A program made the position numbers and the translations under genes. From positions 15,694,029-15,758,028 of the forward strand of contig NC_080702.1 of the NCBI RefSeq assembly GCF_030445035.2: a DNA stretch of 64,000 nucleotides. The letters are read 5' to 3'. The number at the start of each line of letters is the position of its first letter. Position 1 is the first letter of the stretch. This document shows, piece by piece, positions 53,901 through 64,000 of the stretch. Below the pieces are notes generated by a model, which saw nothing but the letters and a program-made list of their open reading frames with translations, was not told where the DNA came from and searched no databases. The stretch is from Dasypus novemcinctus. Lineage: Eukaryota; Chordata; Mammalia; Cingulata; Dasypodidae.

Positions 53901-55712
53901 AGGGTCCAGAACCTCTCAGAGGCCTGTTGCATTTACATGCATGTCCATCCCAACCTTTATTCCCACCAAACCTACCAAGAGCAGCTTGGCCTTCAGGGTT
54001 CTCTCATTATGAGTTAGGGCTTTGCAGGAGACAGAGCTGGTGGGCCCTCAGCCCATTCACTCCTCTCCAGGTGGGCTTCCACCATCTCAGGGTCTAAAGA
54101 GGCAAATATTGGCCTGAGGCAGGGAACCTCAAGAAGCAGCCTTGTCCACTTTCCTGCAGGCTGGATCTGGGGTTGTCCAATTTTAAAATGTTACATAAAT
54201 AGACCCTGTTCTCTTCACTCCTAGAGCTAGCTGGAGCCCCACAGACAAAGGTTTCCATTTCCTCTGTGTTTCCTGCAGTTTTGCTCCTCAAGTTGAGGGT
54301 TTGTGCTGTCATCTGGTAGGATCCCAGCAGTCAGAGTACTTGGACAGGAGAGGAGCCCTTGGCCCGTCCCCTCCAGATGTGAAGCTGGCAGAGCCCACTG
54401 CTGCCCACAGTTACCTCCTGCCCTTCCCATTTTCCTTGTCAGTCTTCCAGATCTTTTATAAGTAAAACCTGGTTCTTTTACATAATTTATCTATCCTCTG
54501 TAAATCGAGTATAGAGAAGCCATTGACTTGTAGAATTGGAGACAGATGAAGGCAGGATTAACTCTTTCAAGTTTCTGATGTCTCAGCTAATGAGGTGGGG
54601 AAAGCAGCACAACAGATGGAACCTGAGTAGAAACCTGACCCATAAATATTAAAAATGTGTTTAAGACTTTAAGAGATGAGAGCTCATGATATAGTGGATC
54701 CAGGGAAAGGAAAGGTGGGGTGCCCAGGGTAAAAGGGGCCTGGAGGAAGGGATTGGTAGATGGGGAGCCTGGGGTGAAGAGGGCCCTGGGGAGGGGGAGA
54801 GACAGGTGGAGGCCCAAGACAGTGGGCCCAGGGGAGGGGACTCGGACTGTGGAATGCACTGGGTCATCACTACTACACGCAATAAAACACATGGGATATA
54901 TTAAGTGTTATGAAGCTGGTGATTATTTTTACTTTTAATTAAGTTTAGACAAATCACAGCTCACCTAGAGAGTGTGTGTCTGACATCAAGGCCCTAGGAC
55001 CAGAGTGAACAAGGGATGAAAAGTCACCTCTGCACTGTAAACACTGAAATGCATATGTCTAAGATATGACATATTCCTAGACGTTTTATCTTAAAATAAG
55101 CATAGGACCCACTGAGTCCATCACTCTCCTTTCGGACGAATAGGGATGGAAGGAGGCTATATAGGGAGGCAGACAAGCTAAAATTAGATTTTAATTATAC
55201 AACAAAGTCTAAAAATTAGGGATGTTTTATTATCACCATTTTACAGATGAGGGATAGGCATAAAGATCTCAAGTACTTTCCCTGAAGTGACCACCAAGCA
55301 TATATCAGGATCTAAGTATAGGGAAGCAGTCTGACTTTAGGCATACCACTGTGAGTATGAATTCACAAGAGTCAAAATTCCACCCAAGTTGGGCTGACCT
55401 CAAAGCCCCTGACAAGTTTCAACTATATCCAAGTGCTGCAAATGTGAGTCTGGAAGCCCCTCCCCTGCCAGGAGAGTCACTGTACACATGGTGGAAAGAG
55501 CCAAGCACCAGGCACTGTCCTCCACTCTTTACACTCTATTAAATGGTGAATGAGTGATGACTGTATATGTGACCCTGTGCTAGGCCCAGGGCAGGGAGAG
55601 AGGAATGTAAACCTTTTGGGAGTGATTGACAATCCAGTGAACAAGAGATAAGGAATCAGCAAATACAACTTGAGGGGTCACTGTTAGGGTAATAGCAGGT
55701 AAGGAAGATATT
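53901..55712. other. Unassigned stretch with a small GC-rich repeat
   Basis: No recognisable gene. At about 54715-54845 there are roughly three imperfect copies of a 40-46 bp G-rich unit ('gggcctggaggaaggga', 'gggccctggggaggggg', 'gggcccaggggagggga'), giving an ORF on each strand that is probably meaningless. Confidence 0.45.
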
Positions 55713-55918
55713 GGAGTGCATGTGGTTCAAGCAGTTGAGCACCTGCTGCCCACATGGGATGTCCCAAGTTTGGTTCCTGGTGCCTCCTAAAAACAAAAAA
55801 GCAAACATGAATAAATCAACTCAAGGGAGCCTATGTGGCTCAGTGGTTCAGTGCCAGCTTCCCACATACAAGGTCCTAGGTTCAATGCCCAGCCCTGGTA
55901 CCACGAGAACAAAAAAAA
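55713..55918 (+). mobile_element. Dimeric tRNA-derived SINE
   Basis: The left unit (55713-55800) and right unit (55826-55918) each have an A-box-like 'tgtggctcagtggttcag'-type segment and a B-box-like 'ggttcaatgcc'/'ggttcctgg' segment, with A-rich linkers. The same arrangement is present at 58973-59176. No clear target duplication was seen. Confidence 0.75.
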
Positions 55919-56094
55919 TTTCTACTTAAATCAGAGGAGACAAGACTGGAGCTGGGGATCAAAGGAGGAGAAGGAAGCAGACAAGGGGTTAGAGGCTATT
56001 TCCACATCAAGGAAACGGCCAGTGACAAGTGGAGAAGGAAGAGAGAGCATGGCTCACTGGGTAACCTCCAAGGTAGTTGGGCATGACAAACAAA

Positions 56095-57480
56095 CCCATT
56101 AAAAGTAGGTACAGTATTTAGATAGACATTTCTTCAAAGAAGATACACAAATGGGAAATAATCATATGAAAAGTCTCAAGTCCATTAGCCATTAGGGAAA
56201 GGCACATCAAAAGCATGATGGGTTATCATTTCACACCCATTTAAATGGCTATTATGTTAAATTGTAAATTAGGAAGTGCTGATGAGAATGCATATAAACA
56301 GGAAACCTTATACACTGTTGGTCTGAATGTAAATGTAATGCATGGGTTGTGGAAAACAGTTTGGCAGTAAAAACTTAGAATTACCATATAACCTGGCAAT
56401 CCCACTTCTGGACATATATCCAAAAGAAATGAAAGCAGAGATTCAGACAGGTATTTGTATGCCAATGTTCAGAGCATAATAGACAAAAGGTAGAAGTCAA
56501 ATAACCACCAGCAGATGAATGAAAAAACAAAAGGTGGTAAATATATACAATGGAACATGATTCAGCTGTAAGAAGCAATGAAGTTCTGATGCATGCGACA
56601 ACATGGATGAATTATGAAGACATTACGTTCAGTGAAATAAACCAAACACAAAAGGACAAATATTGTATGATTTCACTGGTAAAAACTAATTATAATAATC
56701 AAACTCATAGACTTATAATCCAGAATATAAATCACCGAGGGATAGAATGGGGGTAGAGAACGGAAAATTGATGCTTAAATTGTGCATAATTTCTATTTAG
56801 GTTGATTGTAAATGTTTAGAAATGGATTGTGGTCATGGTAGGACCTTACTATGGAGCATGTTTGTGAATGTGGTTAAGGGAAGAAGTTTTTAAGGTCATA
56901 TACATTACTAGAAGAAAAGTTAGAAGCCAAAACATGGGATTGTTTAACTACATGTACAATGCTATGGATGATGGACTGCAGGTAATAGTACAAATATGAG
57001 ATTGTTCTTTCATGAATTATAGCAAATCTATGACACTATTACATGTTGTTAATAATAGGAAGGTATATGGAAAAATATACCTAATGTAAACTGTTCTTAC
57101 ATGAATTTTCTGTAAACATACAACTTTCCTAATTTAAAAAAATTACAATAATTTAAGAAAGCATTATGGTAAGTGAAAGAATCTAGGCACAAAGTACTAC
57201 ATATTCCATGATTTCATTAATATAAAATGTAAAAATAAATTTATAGAGATGGAATTAGATTAGTGATTATGTAGGCCTGGGGAATGATAGAGGGATTGAG
57301 AGGTCACTGCTAAGGGGTATGGGGCTTTTCTTCTTGGAATGATGAAAATGTTCTAAACTTGATTGTGGTGATGAATGCACAACTCCTGTGATTATACTAA
57401 AGTCACTGCACACTTTGGATAGATTTATGGTATGTGACTGTATCTCAATAAAACTGCTTAAAGACTTGGACACACATTCT
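56095..57480 (+). mobile_element. Old L1 ORF2 C-terminus and 3' UTR
   Basis: ORF2 C-terminal text ('ccatataacctggcaatccc', 'acaatggaacatgattcagc', 'acatggatgaattatgaag') is followed by 3' UTR ending 'tatctcaataaaactgctt' at 57465. The style is that of older mammalian L1M families. No ORF over 70 codons is meaningful. Confidence 0.8.
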
Positions 57481-57782
57481 GGAGTTCCTTGTAGTCCAGT
57501 ATAATAACTTTGCATTTTACTGTAAGCTGGGAATGCTTGGGGATTTCAGTAAAGAGTAACAAGACCTGCCTTAGGTTTGAACAGGACCATTCAGGTTGCC
57601 AGATAAGAATGGACCACAGTGGCAAGCAGGTCAAAGGCAGACCAAGTTGCACAACTATCACAGTAGTCCAGGCAATTGATATGATGGATGAGACAGAGCA
57701 GTAACAGGGAAACCAGGTGGTCAGGTTTTGCACATATTTGAAGTATTGATACTGGATTGATGTGGGGTAAGAAAGTGACACA

Positions 57783-58190
57783 GGGAAGCAGACTTGGCCC
57801 AGTGGTTAGGGCATCCGTCTACCACATGGGAGGTCCGTGGTTCAAACCCCAGGCCTCCTCGATCCATGTGGAGCTGGCCCACGCACAGTGATGATGCTCG
57901 CAAGGAGTGCCCTGCCACACAGGGGTGTCCACCATAGGGGAGCCCCACATGCAAGGAGTGCGCCCCATAAGGAGAGCCGCCTAGCATGAAAGAAAGTTCA
58001 GCCTGCCCAGGAATGGCGCCGCACACACGGAGAGCTGACACAATAAGATGATGCAACATAAAGAAACACAGATTCCCATGCCGCTGACAACAAAAGCGGA
58101 CAAAGAAGAACACGCAGGGAGGGAAGGGGAGAGAAATAAATAAAATAAATAAAATCTTAAAATAAAATAAAATAAAATAAAATAAAAAAA
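57783..58190 (+). mobile_element. DAS-type SINE
   Basis: Begins gggaagcagacttggcccag and ends in an (aaat)n tail at 58135-58190. All body blocks are present. Target duplication is not clear because of the A-rich flank. The 175-codon minus-strand ORF is a SINE shadow. Confidence 0.93.
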
Positions 58191-58224
58191 TAAAAACACA
58201 ATCACAAAATCCAAAAGACAGAAG

Positions 58225-58660
58225 AATGAACAAACAGGAGGAATGCAACTATGGACTAAATTAGACCATTATTATTCTAATAATGGAAGAACTTGTAACA
58301 CTGATAGAAAGACAGTGGACACAAGAGGTTCTGAGGGGAGGGAGAGGGAAGAAGAGTTAACATGGGGCATTTTTGAAACACTGGAATAATTTTGCATAAT
58401 ACAGCAATAACAGACAGAACTCATACATTTTCTCAAAACTTATAATAATGTGCTGTGCAAAGTGTAAAATATAATGTAAACTACAGACCATGCTTAGTAG
58501 CAATGCTTCAATATGTGGTCATCACGTGAAACAAATGGACCACACTAATGAAAGATATTCACGGGAAAAGGGTGTTAAGGGGAAGGAGTAGGATATATGG
58601 GAATTCCCCATATTTGAAGCAACATCAATGTCATCTAAAGCTCCTTTAAAAATAGAGAAA
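58225..58660 (+). mobile_element. L1 3' UTR fragment
   Basis: Matches the terminal part of the L1 3' UTRs at 25400-25930 and 30800-31285, for example 'gatagaaagacagtgg', 'acatggggca', 'cacactaatgaaag' and 'cgggaaaagggtg'. It is 5'-truncated. Confidence 0.7.
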
Positions 58661-58972
58661 AAATTTTTTTTGCTTCAAATTATGACACTGAAGCAGAATA
58701 TCAATGGAGTTGTCATGCTAGGCAAGAGAAAGACTGGGGCATCATCAAAACTATTTGATATTTGAACACATGGAAACAGATTCCAAAGGGAGAGTGCACT
58801 GACCGAGATCGTAAAAAAAAAAAATTGATACATGGGTCTTCACCAAACTTTAAACTACTGATCTGCAAAAGAACTATAAAGGCAAACTACCGACAGGGAA
58901 TAATATTTGGAAATTTAACTACGACAAAGAAAGAACGGATATCTAGAATAGATGGAACAGGTGTCTAGAATA

Positions 58973-59176
58973 TTGGGACTGGATGTGGCTGAAGTGGTTG
59001 AGTGCCTGTTTCTCACAAGGGAGGTTTTGGGTTCAGTTCCAAATATCTGCTAAACAAAAACAAGCAAACAAAGAAAAAAACATGGCTTAGTGGTAGAGTA
59101 CCAGCTTCCCACTTACAAGGTCCTGGGTTCAATCCCTGGCCATAGTACCAAACACACACACAAAACAATATAGATA
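58973..59176 (+). mobile_element. Dimeric tRNA-derived SINE
   Basis: The left monomer contains 'atgtggctgaagtggttgag' and 'gggttcagttcc'. The right monomer contains 'catggcttagtggtagagta' and 'gggttcaatccc'. They are joined by an A/C-rich linker and end in (ca)n/A-rich sequence. Target duplication tctagaata lies at 58964-58972 and 59177-59185. Confidence 0.85.
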
Positions 59177-59189
59177 TCTAGAATAAATT

Positions 59190-59985
59190 AAAAGAATTTC
59201 AAAATTCTCAAAATTCAACCATGAGAAAACAATTCTATTAGAAAATGGGCAATACATATGAACAAACTTTTCACCATAGTAGATATATGGATGGGAAATA
59301 AGTACATGAAGAGATGCTTGATATAATTAGCTATTAGAGACATGCAACCTACACCATTATCATACATAACTATACACTATTAAAACAACTAAAATAAAAA
59401 GTGATATACCAAATGCTGGTGAAATTACAGAGAAACTGACTCTCATACATTGCTTAAGGGAATGTAAAATGGTACAGTCACTCTGAAAAACTAGTTAGCA
59501 GGGAAGCGGCTGTCAGTTGGGCTCCCATCTACCATATGAGAGGCCCTGGGTTTGCATCCCGGGGCCTCCTTGTGAAGGCAGGCTTGCCTGCACGCTGCGG
59601 AGAGCCTCCAGCCCTGGCACTGTGGAGTGCCACCGAGCCTGCAAGCACAGCTGAGTGCCAACTCAGCAAGGTGACACAACAAAATAAAAGGGAGACAAGC
59701 AAAAACACAGAAGTGCATGCAGTGAATGGACAGAGAGAATAGACAACAAGCAAGCCGCAAGGCGGCGGGGAAGGGAAATAAAATAAAAATAAATACACAG
59801 AAAAACGTACAGTGAATGGATACAGAGAGCAGACAGCAAGCAAAATGCCACAAGGGGGGGGGCATAAAAAAAGCCAAACTAGGTAGCAGTTTCTTATAAA
59901 ACTAAATATATACTTATCATACAGCCCAGCAAGTGTACTCCTGCACATTAATCACATAGAAATGAAAACTTATGCCCAAACTAAA
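59190..59985 (+). mobile_element. Old L1 ORF2 C-terminal fragment, split by a SINE
   Basis: Text before (59215-59500) and after (59876-59985) the SINE is collinear with the ORF2 C-terminal region, from an 'aaaatgggcaatacatatgaac' stage to a 'tcatacagcccagcaa' stage. It is strongly decayed. Confidence 0.65.
59501..59875 (+). mobile_element. Variant SINE related to DAS
   Basis: The head 'gggaagcggctgtcagttgg' and the tail blocks ('cagtgaatggacagagag', 'gacaacaagcaagccgc') are DAS-like, but the central body differs ('gcaggcttgcctgcacgctg'). The tail block occurs twice. Target duplication aaactag(t/g)tagca lies at 59488-59500 and 59876-59888 with one mismatch. Confidence 0.85.
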
Positions 59986-59989
59986 GCAT

Positions 59990-60515
59990 CGGTTTTTTCT
60001 TTGAAAAGATTTAATCAAACAGATAAACCTCTAGGCTAACCAAACATAAAATAGAGAAGATACAAATTACCAATACCAGGAAGGGAAGAGGGATCATTAT
60101 TACTGGTTCCACAGATGTTAAAAGGATAACTCAAACAAGATATGAACACCCCTATGTCCAATAATTTTATAACTTAGATGTAATGGCTCAAAATTCCTTG
60201 AGAGATGCAAACTATCAAAACTCACACAAGAATATATAATCAGAATAGTCCTAGAGCCATTAAAAGTTGGAATCAATAATTAATAACATTCCAAAAAAGA
60301 AAGGACCAGGTTCAGACACTGGCAAATTCTACCAAACATTTAAGGAAAAATGAAACCAATTCTCCACAATCTCTTTCAGAAAACAAAGCAGAGGGAACAT
60401 TTCCTAACTCACTCTATGAGGCCAACATTAGCCTAATGGCAAAACCAGATAAAGATATTAAAGGAATGGAAAACACATACCAATATTTCTCATGACTATA
60501 AAACCAAAACTTAGT
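59990..60515 (+). mobile_element. Old L1 ORF2 fragment
   Basis: The order 'ttctttgaaaagat', 'aaacctctaggctaacc', 'ggaccaggttcagac', 'ttctaccaaacatttaagg' and 'aactcactctatgaggcc' follows ORF2 between endonuclease and RT. No open frame remains. Confidence 0.7.
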
Positions 60516-61180
60516 CACACTGTATGAGAATACGCAGCTAATTAGGGGCCTCCTGGAAGGAAAATTCAAGAAACAGGACATATTCAAATGCCTGTCTTGA
60601 CCCCTTCCATAATCTTTATTATTATTGCATATTTTGTGGGAAAAAAACACACCCATTTTAAGAAAAATCAATTGTTTAAAAAGCTACACAATGACAGGTA
60701 AGCCTGCCTCTCATCTAGCCCCTACTCCCTCAGCTCTTCCCCCTCCCAGACACCCACCTACCAATCTCTCTCACCTCCTTGCTGGTCAGGCCGACTGGGC
60801 ACAAAAATGCTTGTGTCTGATTTTACAGCCTATTTTTTGCACGATTTTTTTTAACTTACATTTTTAAGTTATTCAGTCATTAAGTCAACCTTTCTTAAAG
60901 AAATTTCCATAACAGACGGAATAGCGTGACCATATAACATAAAGTCACATCAGGATACTCTTAGTGAGAGGGGGGGACATGAAAAGGTAGGACAACAGAC
61001 ATAAACCAGGATTGCCCTGGACAAGTGGGAGCACACTATGTTAATGCAGAAGGGTCAGCTCCTTCCCCAGTGCACAGGACTAACACCTACCACAAACATC
61101 CCCAGGCTGCAGAGCTCAAGAAGGCCTGGCACCTGAGGAGCCACAGCCATCACCCAAGGCCTGGCTGCTGAAGCCTGGAC
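60516..61180. other. Unassigned stretch
   Basis: No recognisable gene or repeat. The small ORF 60625-60867 is Pro-rich and unremarkable. Confidence 0.4.
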
Positions 61181-61955
61181 ACCAACTGCCAAGGCCTGCA
61201 GCCTGGAGCTGAGCATCATGGGAGGAGGCAGGACAGCTTCCAGGGCCACCACCAACTGCCAAGGCCTGCAGCCTGCAGCTGAGCATCATGGGAAGAGGTG
61301 GGCAGCTTCCAGGGTCACCCACCAACTGCCAAGGCCTGCAGCTGAGCATCATGGGAAGAGGCAGGGCAGCTTCCAGGGCCACCCACCAACTGCCAAGGCC
61401 TGCAGCCTGCAGCTGAGCATCATGGGAGGGGGGGAGAGGGCAGCTTCCAGGGCCACCCACCAACTGCCAAGGCCTGCAGCCTGGAGCTGAGCATCATGGG
61501 AGGAGGCAGGGCAGCTTCCAGGGCCACCCACCAACTGCCAAGGCCCATAGTCTGCAGTTGAGCATCATGGGAGGAGGGCGGCAGCTTCCAGGGCCACCCC
61601 ACCAACTGCCAAGGCCTGTAGCCTAGAGCTGAGCATCATGGGAGGAGGCAGGGCAGTTTCCAGGACCACCCACCAACTGCCAAGGCCTGCAGCCTGGAGC
61701 TGAGCATCATGGGAGGAGGCAGGGCAGCTTCCAGGGCCACCCACCAACTGCCAAGGCCTGTAGCCTGCAGTTGAGCATCATGGGAGGAGGGGGGCAGCTT
61801 CCAGGGCCACCAACCAACTGCCAAGGCCTGCAGCCTGGAGCTGAGCATCATGGGAGGAGGCAGGGCAGTTTCCAGGACCACCCACCAACTGCCAAGGCCT
61901 GCAGCTTAGAGCTGAGCATCATGGGAGGGGGGACAGCTTCCAGGACCACCCACAT
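61181..61955 (+). repeat. Minisatellite, about 70-bp unit, 11 copies
   Basis: The anchor 'ccaactgccaaggcc' recurs at about 61183, 61253, 61323, 61388, 61460, 61530, 61602, 61674, 61744, 61816 and 61886. Each is followed by 'tgcagcctgcagctgagcat' and 'catgggaggagg' with small variants. Unit lengths of 65-73 bp keep changing the frame, so the many ORFs on both strands are by-products of the repeat and not evidence for a protein. Confidence 0.96.
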
Positions 61956-63477
61956 GCAGGCCCACCCCACCACAGGGCCCAGCCAGGGCCTAGGGACTGG
62001 TTCAGGCACTCCAGGGTGCAGACACTGGACCATCTGTACCATTCCTCACCTTTTCAGGTTTTTTCCCAACTCCTTAATGTTCTCCACTTAGTGTGTTATC
62101 AGCTCTTTTGGCATTTCACCTTCTCTTTGTACTTAAGCATTATCTTGTCACCCTATTTCTTAGAGATTACATTTCAGGTTGAAGTATTTTTCCAATTTTC
62201 TTATTTCTTCTCATTCATTTTCTGAGTTTTTATAAAATTTATATCTTGGCATATACTGGCCATTTTCTTCATGCCTTTTATCTACTTTTCAGAAAGTACA
62301 TTTCAGCACATAATGTAGATCACCATTTGTTGTGCATTTCTCTGCCCTTACTCCTTTTCTCCCTATTATTACCTTGGTACTTGAAAATAAAATAATGTGG
62401 ATTTTTTTGTTAGTATTCATATAGTTAAAAAAATTATATAGACAGAAAGGAGATTGAAAACAGCTTTCCCAACAATACCGATCTGTTTCTCTCTCTACAT
62501 TTTTCATGAAATGTTTTAAAGTAAGAAATCTTTCTTGCTGACATTTCTGGATTCTGTACTTCTACCACTCTTAAAACCGGGTCTTCACTCTCATTACTTC
62601 TATTGAACCTTTCATTCCCTATTTTCTTTCTCCATCTGGCTACCAAATATTCCTGTTATATGTACTCCTCTACTGAAGAGAAAAATTACCACATTGCCAA
62701 AATCTAGTCAATCCCTATAAATGTCTATATATTCTCAAAATCATTTATCCATAAATGTCTATATATTTTAAAAATCAATTATCTATGTTACTTGAATAAC
62801 TTATGCTGTATTTCATTTGTGAATTACCTTAATTTTTTATATTTATTGTATCCCTACAATCATTAGATTTTAGTTTTAGTTTCTCGTATTTTATAATAAC
62901 TAAAGAGTTATCAACTTTCTATGTTTTATATCAATCTATTTTTTTTACACATTTCATGTTAGCAATCACAGTTCAAATTCAGCAAATTCTTTAAAATTTC
63001 TACTGCTTTTGATTCACAATCACATAGGTTCAGAGTCATTTATATTTGGACTATAATATTACCACCATATGGCGTTAACATGTATCATCAGGCACACACA
63101 GCAACACCCCCCAAAGTAATCTTTATATTTCCCATGATCCCCAAGGATTGTGCTTAATATGTGCCCTTGCTCCATTAAAAGTACTATTTTATAAATACCC
63201 TCTAAAAGAAAAGTTCATTTAATTGGTTTCACTGAATTTTTAAAATTTAAGAAAACATCAAAATATTTCAGGTATTGTCTACCATGATCTTATTACTAAA
63301 ACTTGAACATATGGATATTAGTAAGAATTAAGTTCTTCAACCATAAAAATGTAGGTATCCTACAATTAACTCACATTCCAGGATTTCAGAAATGCACTTG
63401 CAGGATGCCAACAACCTGGGGACTTTGTGCTGCTGCCTAAGTCATCTGTGGAAGTCATTCTTCTATGTTCACAACTG
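61956..63477. other. AT-rich stretch without visible genes
   Basis: T-rich then A/T-balanced sequence with short ORFs only. No transposon or exon signature that I can support. Confidence 0.45.
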
Positions 63478-64000
63478 CATCTAAAAAACCCATGGCTAAC
63501 ATCCTACTCAATAGTGAAATACTGAAAATCTTTCCCATCAGGTCACAAACAAGGTAAGTTAGTTCACTTTTATCACTGCTTTTCAACACTGGATCTAAAG
63601 CTCTTGCCAAGCAAATGGGTAAGAAAAAGAAATAAAGTAATCCAAATTGGAATGGAAGAAGTAAAGCTATCTGTATACACTGCTGACATAAGCTTTTAAA
63701 TACATAAATTTCAAAAGATTCAACATAACTAATGCAACAATATAGACTTTAAGCAAACTTGGATCGTATTAGATACACACAAAAAAGTCGTTTTGTTTAT
63801 ATAGTGCAGCAAAATAAAAAACCTGAAGTGGACTTCTTTTCAAAGTCCATTCAATTAGCAGGCTAACAAATAAAGAATGAATGTGATGAAAGGATAGAAA
63901 TACTGGAACACTAGCAAACTCTTCTGAATGAAACTGAAGAAGACCTAAATATATAGCAAGACATTCATTGTTCAAGGATGATAAGACTGCTTGTTCTACT
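63478..64000 (+). mobile_element. L1 ORF2 reverse-transcriptase fragment, running off the window
   Basis: 'cccatggctaacatcctact', 'atcaggtcacaaacaaggta' and 'ctgtatacactgctgacat' correspond to the RT segment around the GTRQG and xADD motifs, with frameshifts. The following text passes to the post-RT region. It continues beyond the end of the window. Confidence 0.75.

Noticed and set aside
54587..54892. Pro/Leu-rich ORFs at the 54.7-kb G-rich repeat
   Set aside because: They arise from a low-complexity tandem unit and no family is recognisable.
57721..58248. 175-codon minus-strand ORF
   Set aside because: It spans a DAS SINE and its A-rich tail read in antisense.
61181..61955. CRISPR-like array
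   Set aside because: Repeats are contiguous with no unique spacers, and the DNA is mammalian.
61055..62042. Long repetitive ORFs on both strands, as a repeat protein
   Set aside because: Unit length varies between 65 and 73 bp, so no frame persists, and all strands are open merely because the unit lacks stops.

Overview
The window is mammalian nuclear DNA, almost certainly from an armadillo-like xenarthran (Dasypus or a close relative). The key evidence is at least six full or near-full copies and one fragment of a tRNA-headed SINE of about 370-430 bp that I recognise as the DAS family of armadillos. These sit among xenarthran-style LINE-1 (L1) copies and class II (betaretrovirus-like) endogenous retroviruses. 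I see no intact protein-coding host gene, rRNA gene, functional tRNA gene or CRISPR array. Nearly all long ORFs are pieces or antisense shadows of retroelements. Family names are given from memory of sequence features, without a database search.

Layout. 0-9.6 kb: a mosaic of old LTR elements (ERVL/MaLR-like), a defective class II provirus (2.38-4.52 kb) that keeps an open 168-residue Env transmembrane-subunit ORF, a related solo LTR with a perfect 6-bp target duplication (5.31-5.74 kb), and three DAS SINEs. 9.6-13.2 kb: a 5'-truncated L1 with an 11-bp target duplication and a very long 3' UTR. 13.4-23.46 kb: the least repetitive part. It holds a reverse-oriented solo LTR, several exon-like segments with good splice signals, and a 2.2-kb tandem duplication. 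23.46-30.7 kb: an L1 ORF2 fragment and a HAL1-like element (L1 ORF1 joined directly to the end of ORF2). 30.7-40.7 kb: a second, diverged copy of the 25.3-29.3 kb block, split by a provirus (31.7-36.46 kb), a solo LTR that itself carries a SINE, and an unusual 563-bp SINE. 40.7-49.5 kb: an almost complete but mutated L1 with a DAS SINE inside ORF2 and a 2.9-kb 3' UTR. 49.5-51.05 kb: SINE and L1 fragments. 51.8-53.9 kb: a decayed intronless copy of the nucleoporin gene POM121. 54-64 kb: L1 fragments, two dimeric tRNA-derived SINEs, a DAS SINE, a variant SINE and an 11-copy, about 70-bp minisatellite (61.18-61.95 kb).

Nothing here works as an operon or pathway. The main content is insertion history, and target duplications plus an uninterrupted paralogue let several insertions be dated relative to one another. 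The most interesting items are: (1) the 31.7-36.5 kb provirus, whose interior is about 3 kb of AT-rich sequence without recognisable gag-pro-pol, like a non-autonomous LTR element; (2) an env frame break shared by both proviruses; (3) a composite 563-bp SINE; (4) dimeric tRNA SINEs; and (5) a duplicated low-copy region with exon-like ORFs, one weakly resembling the end of a homeodomain.
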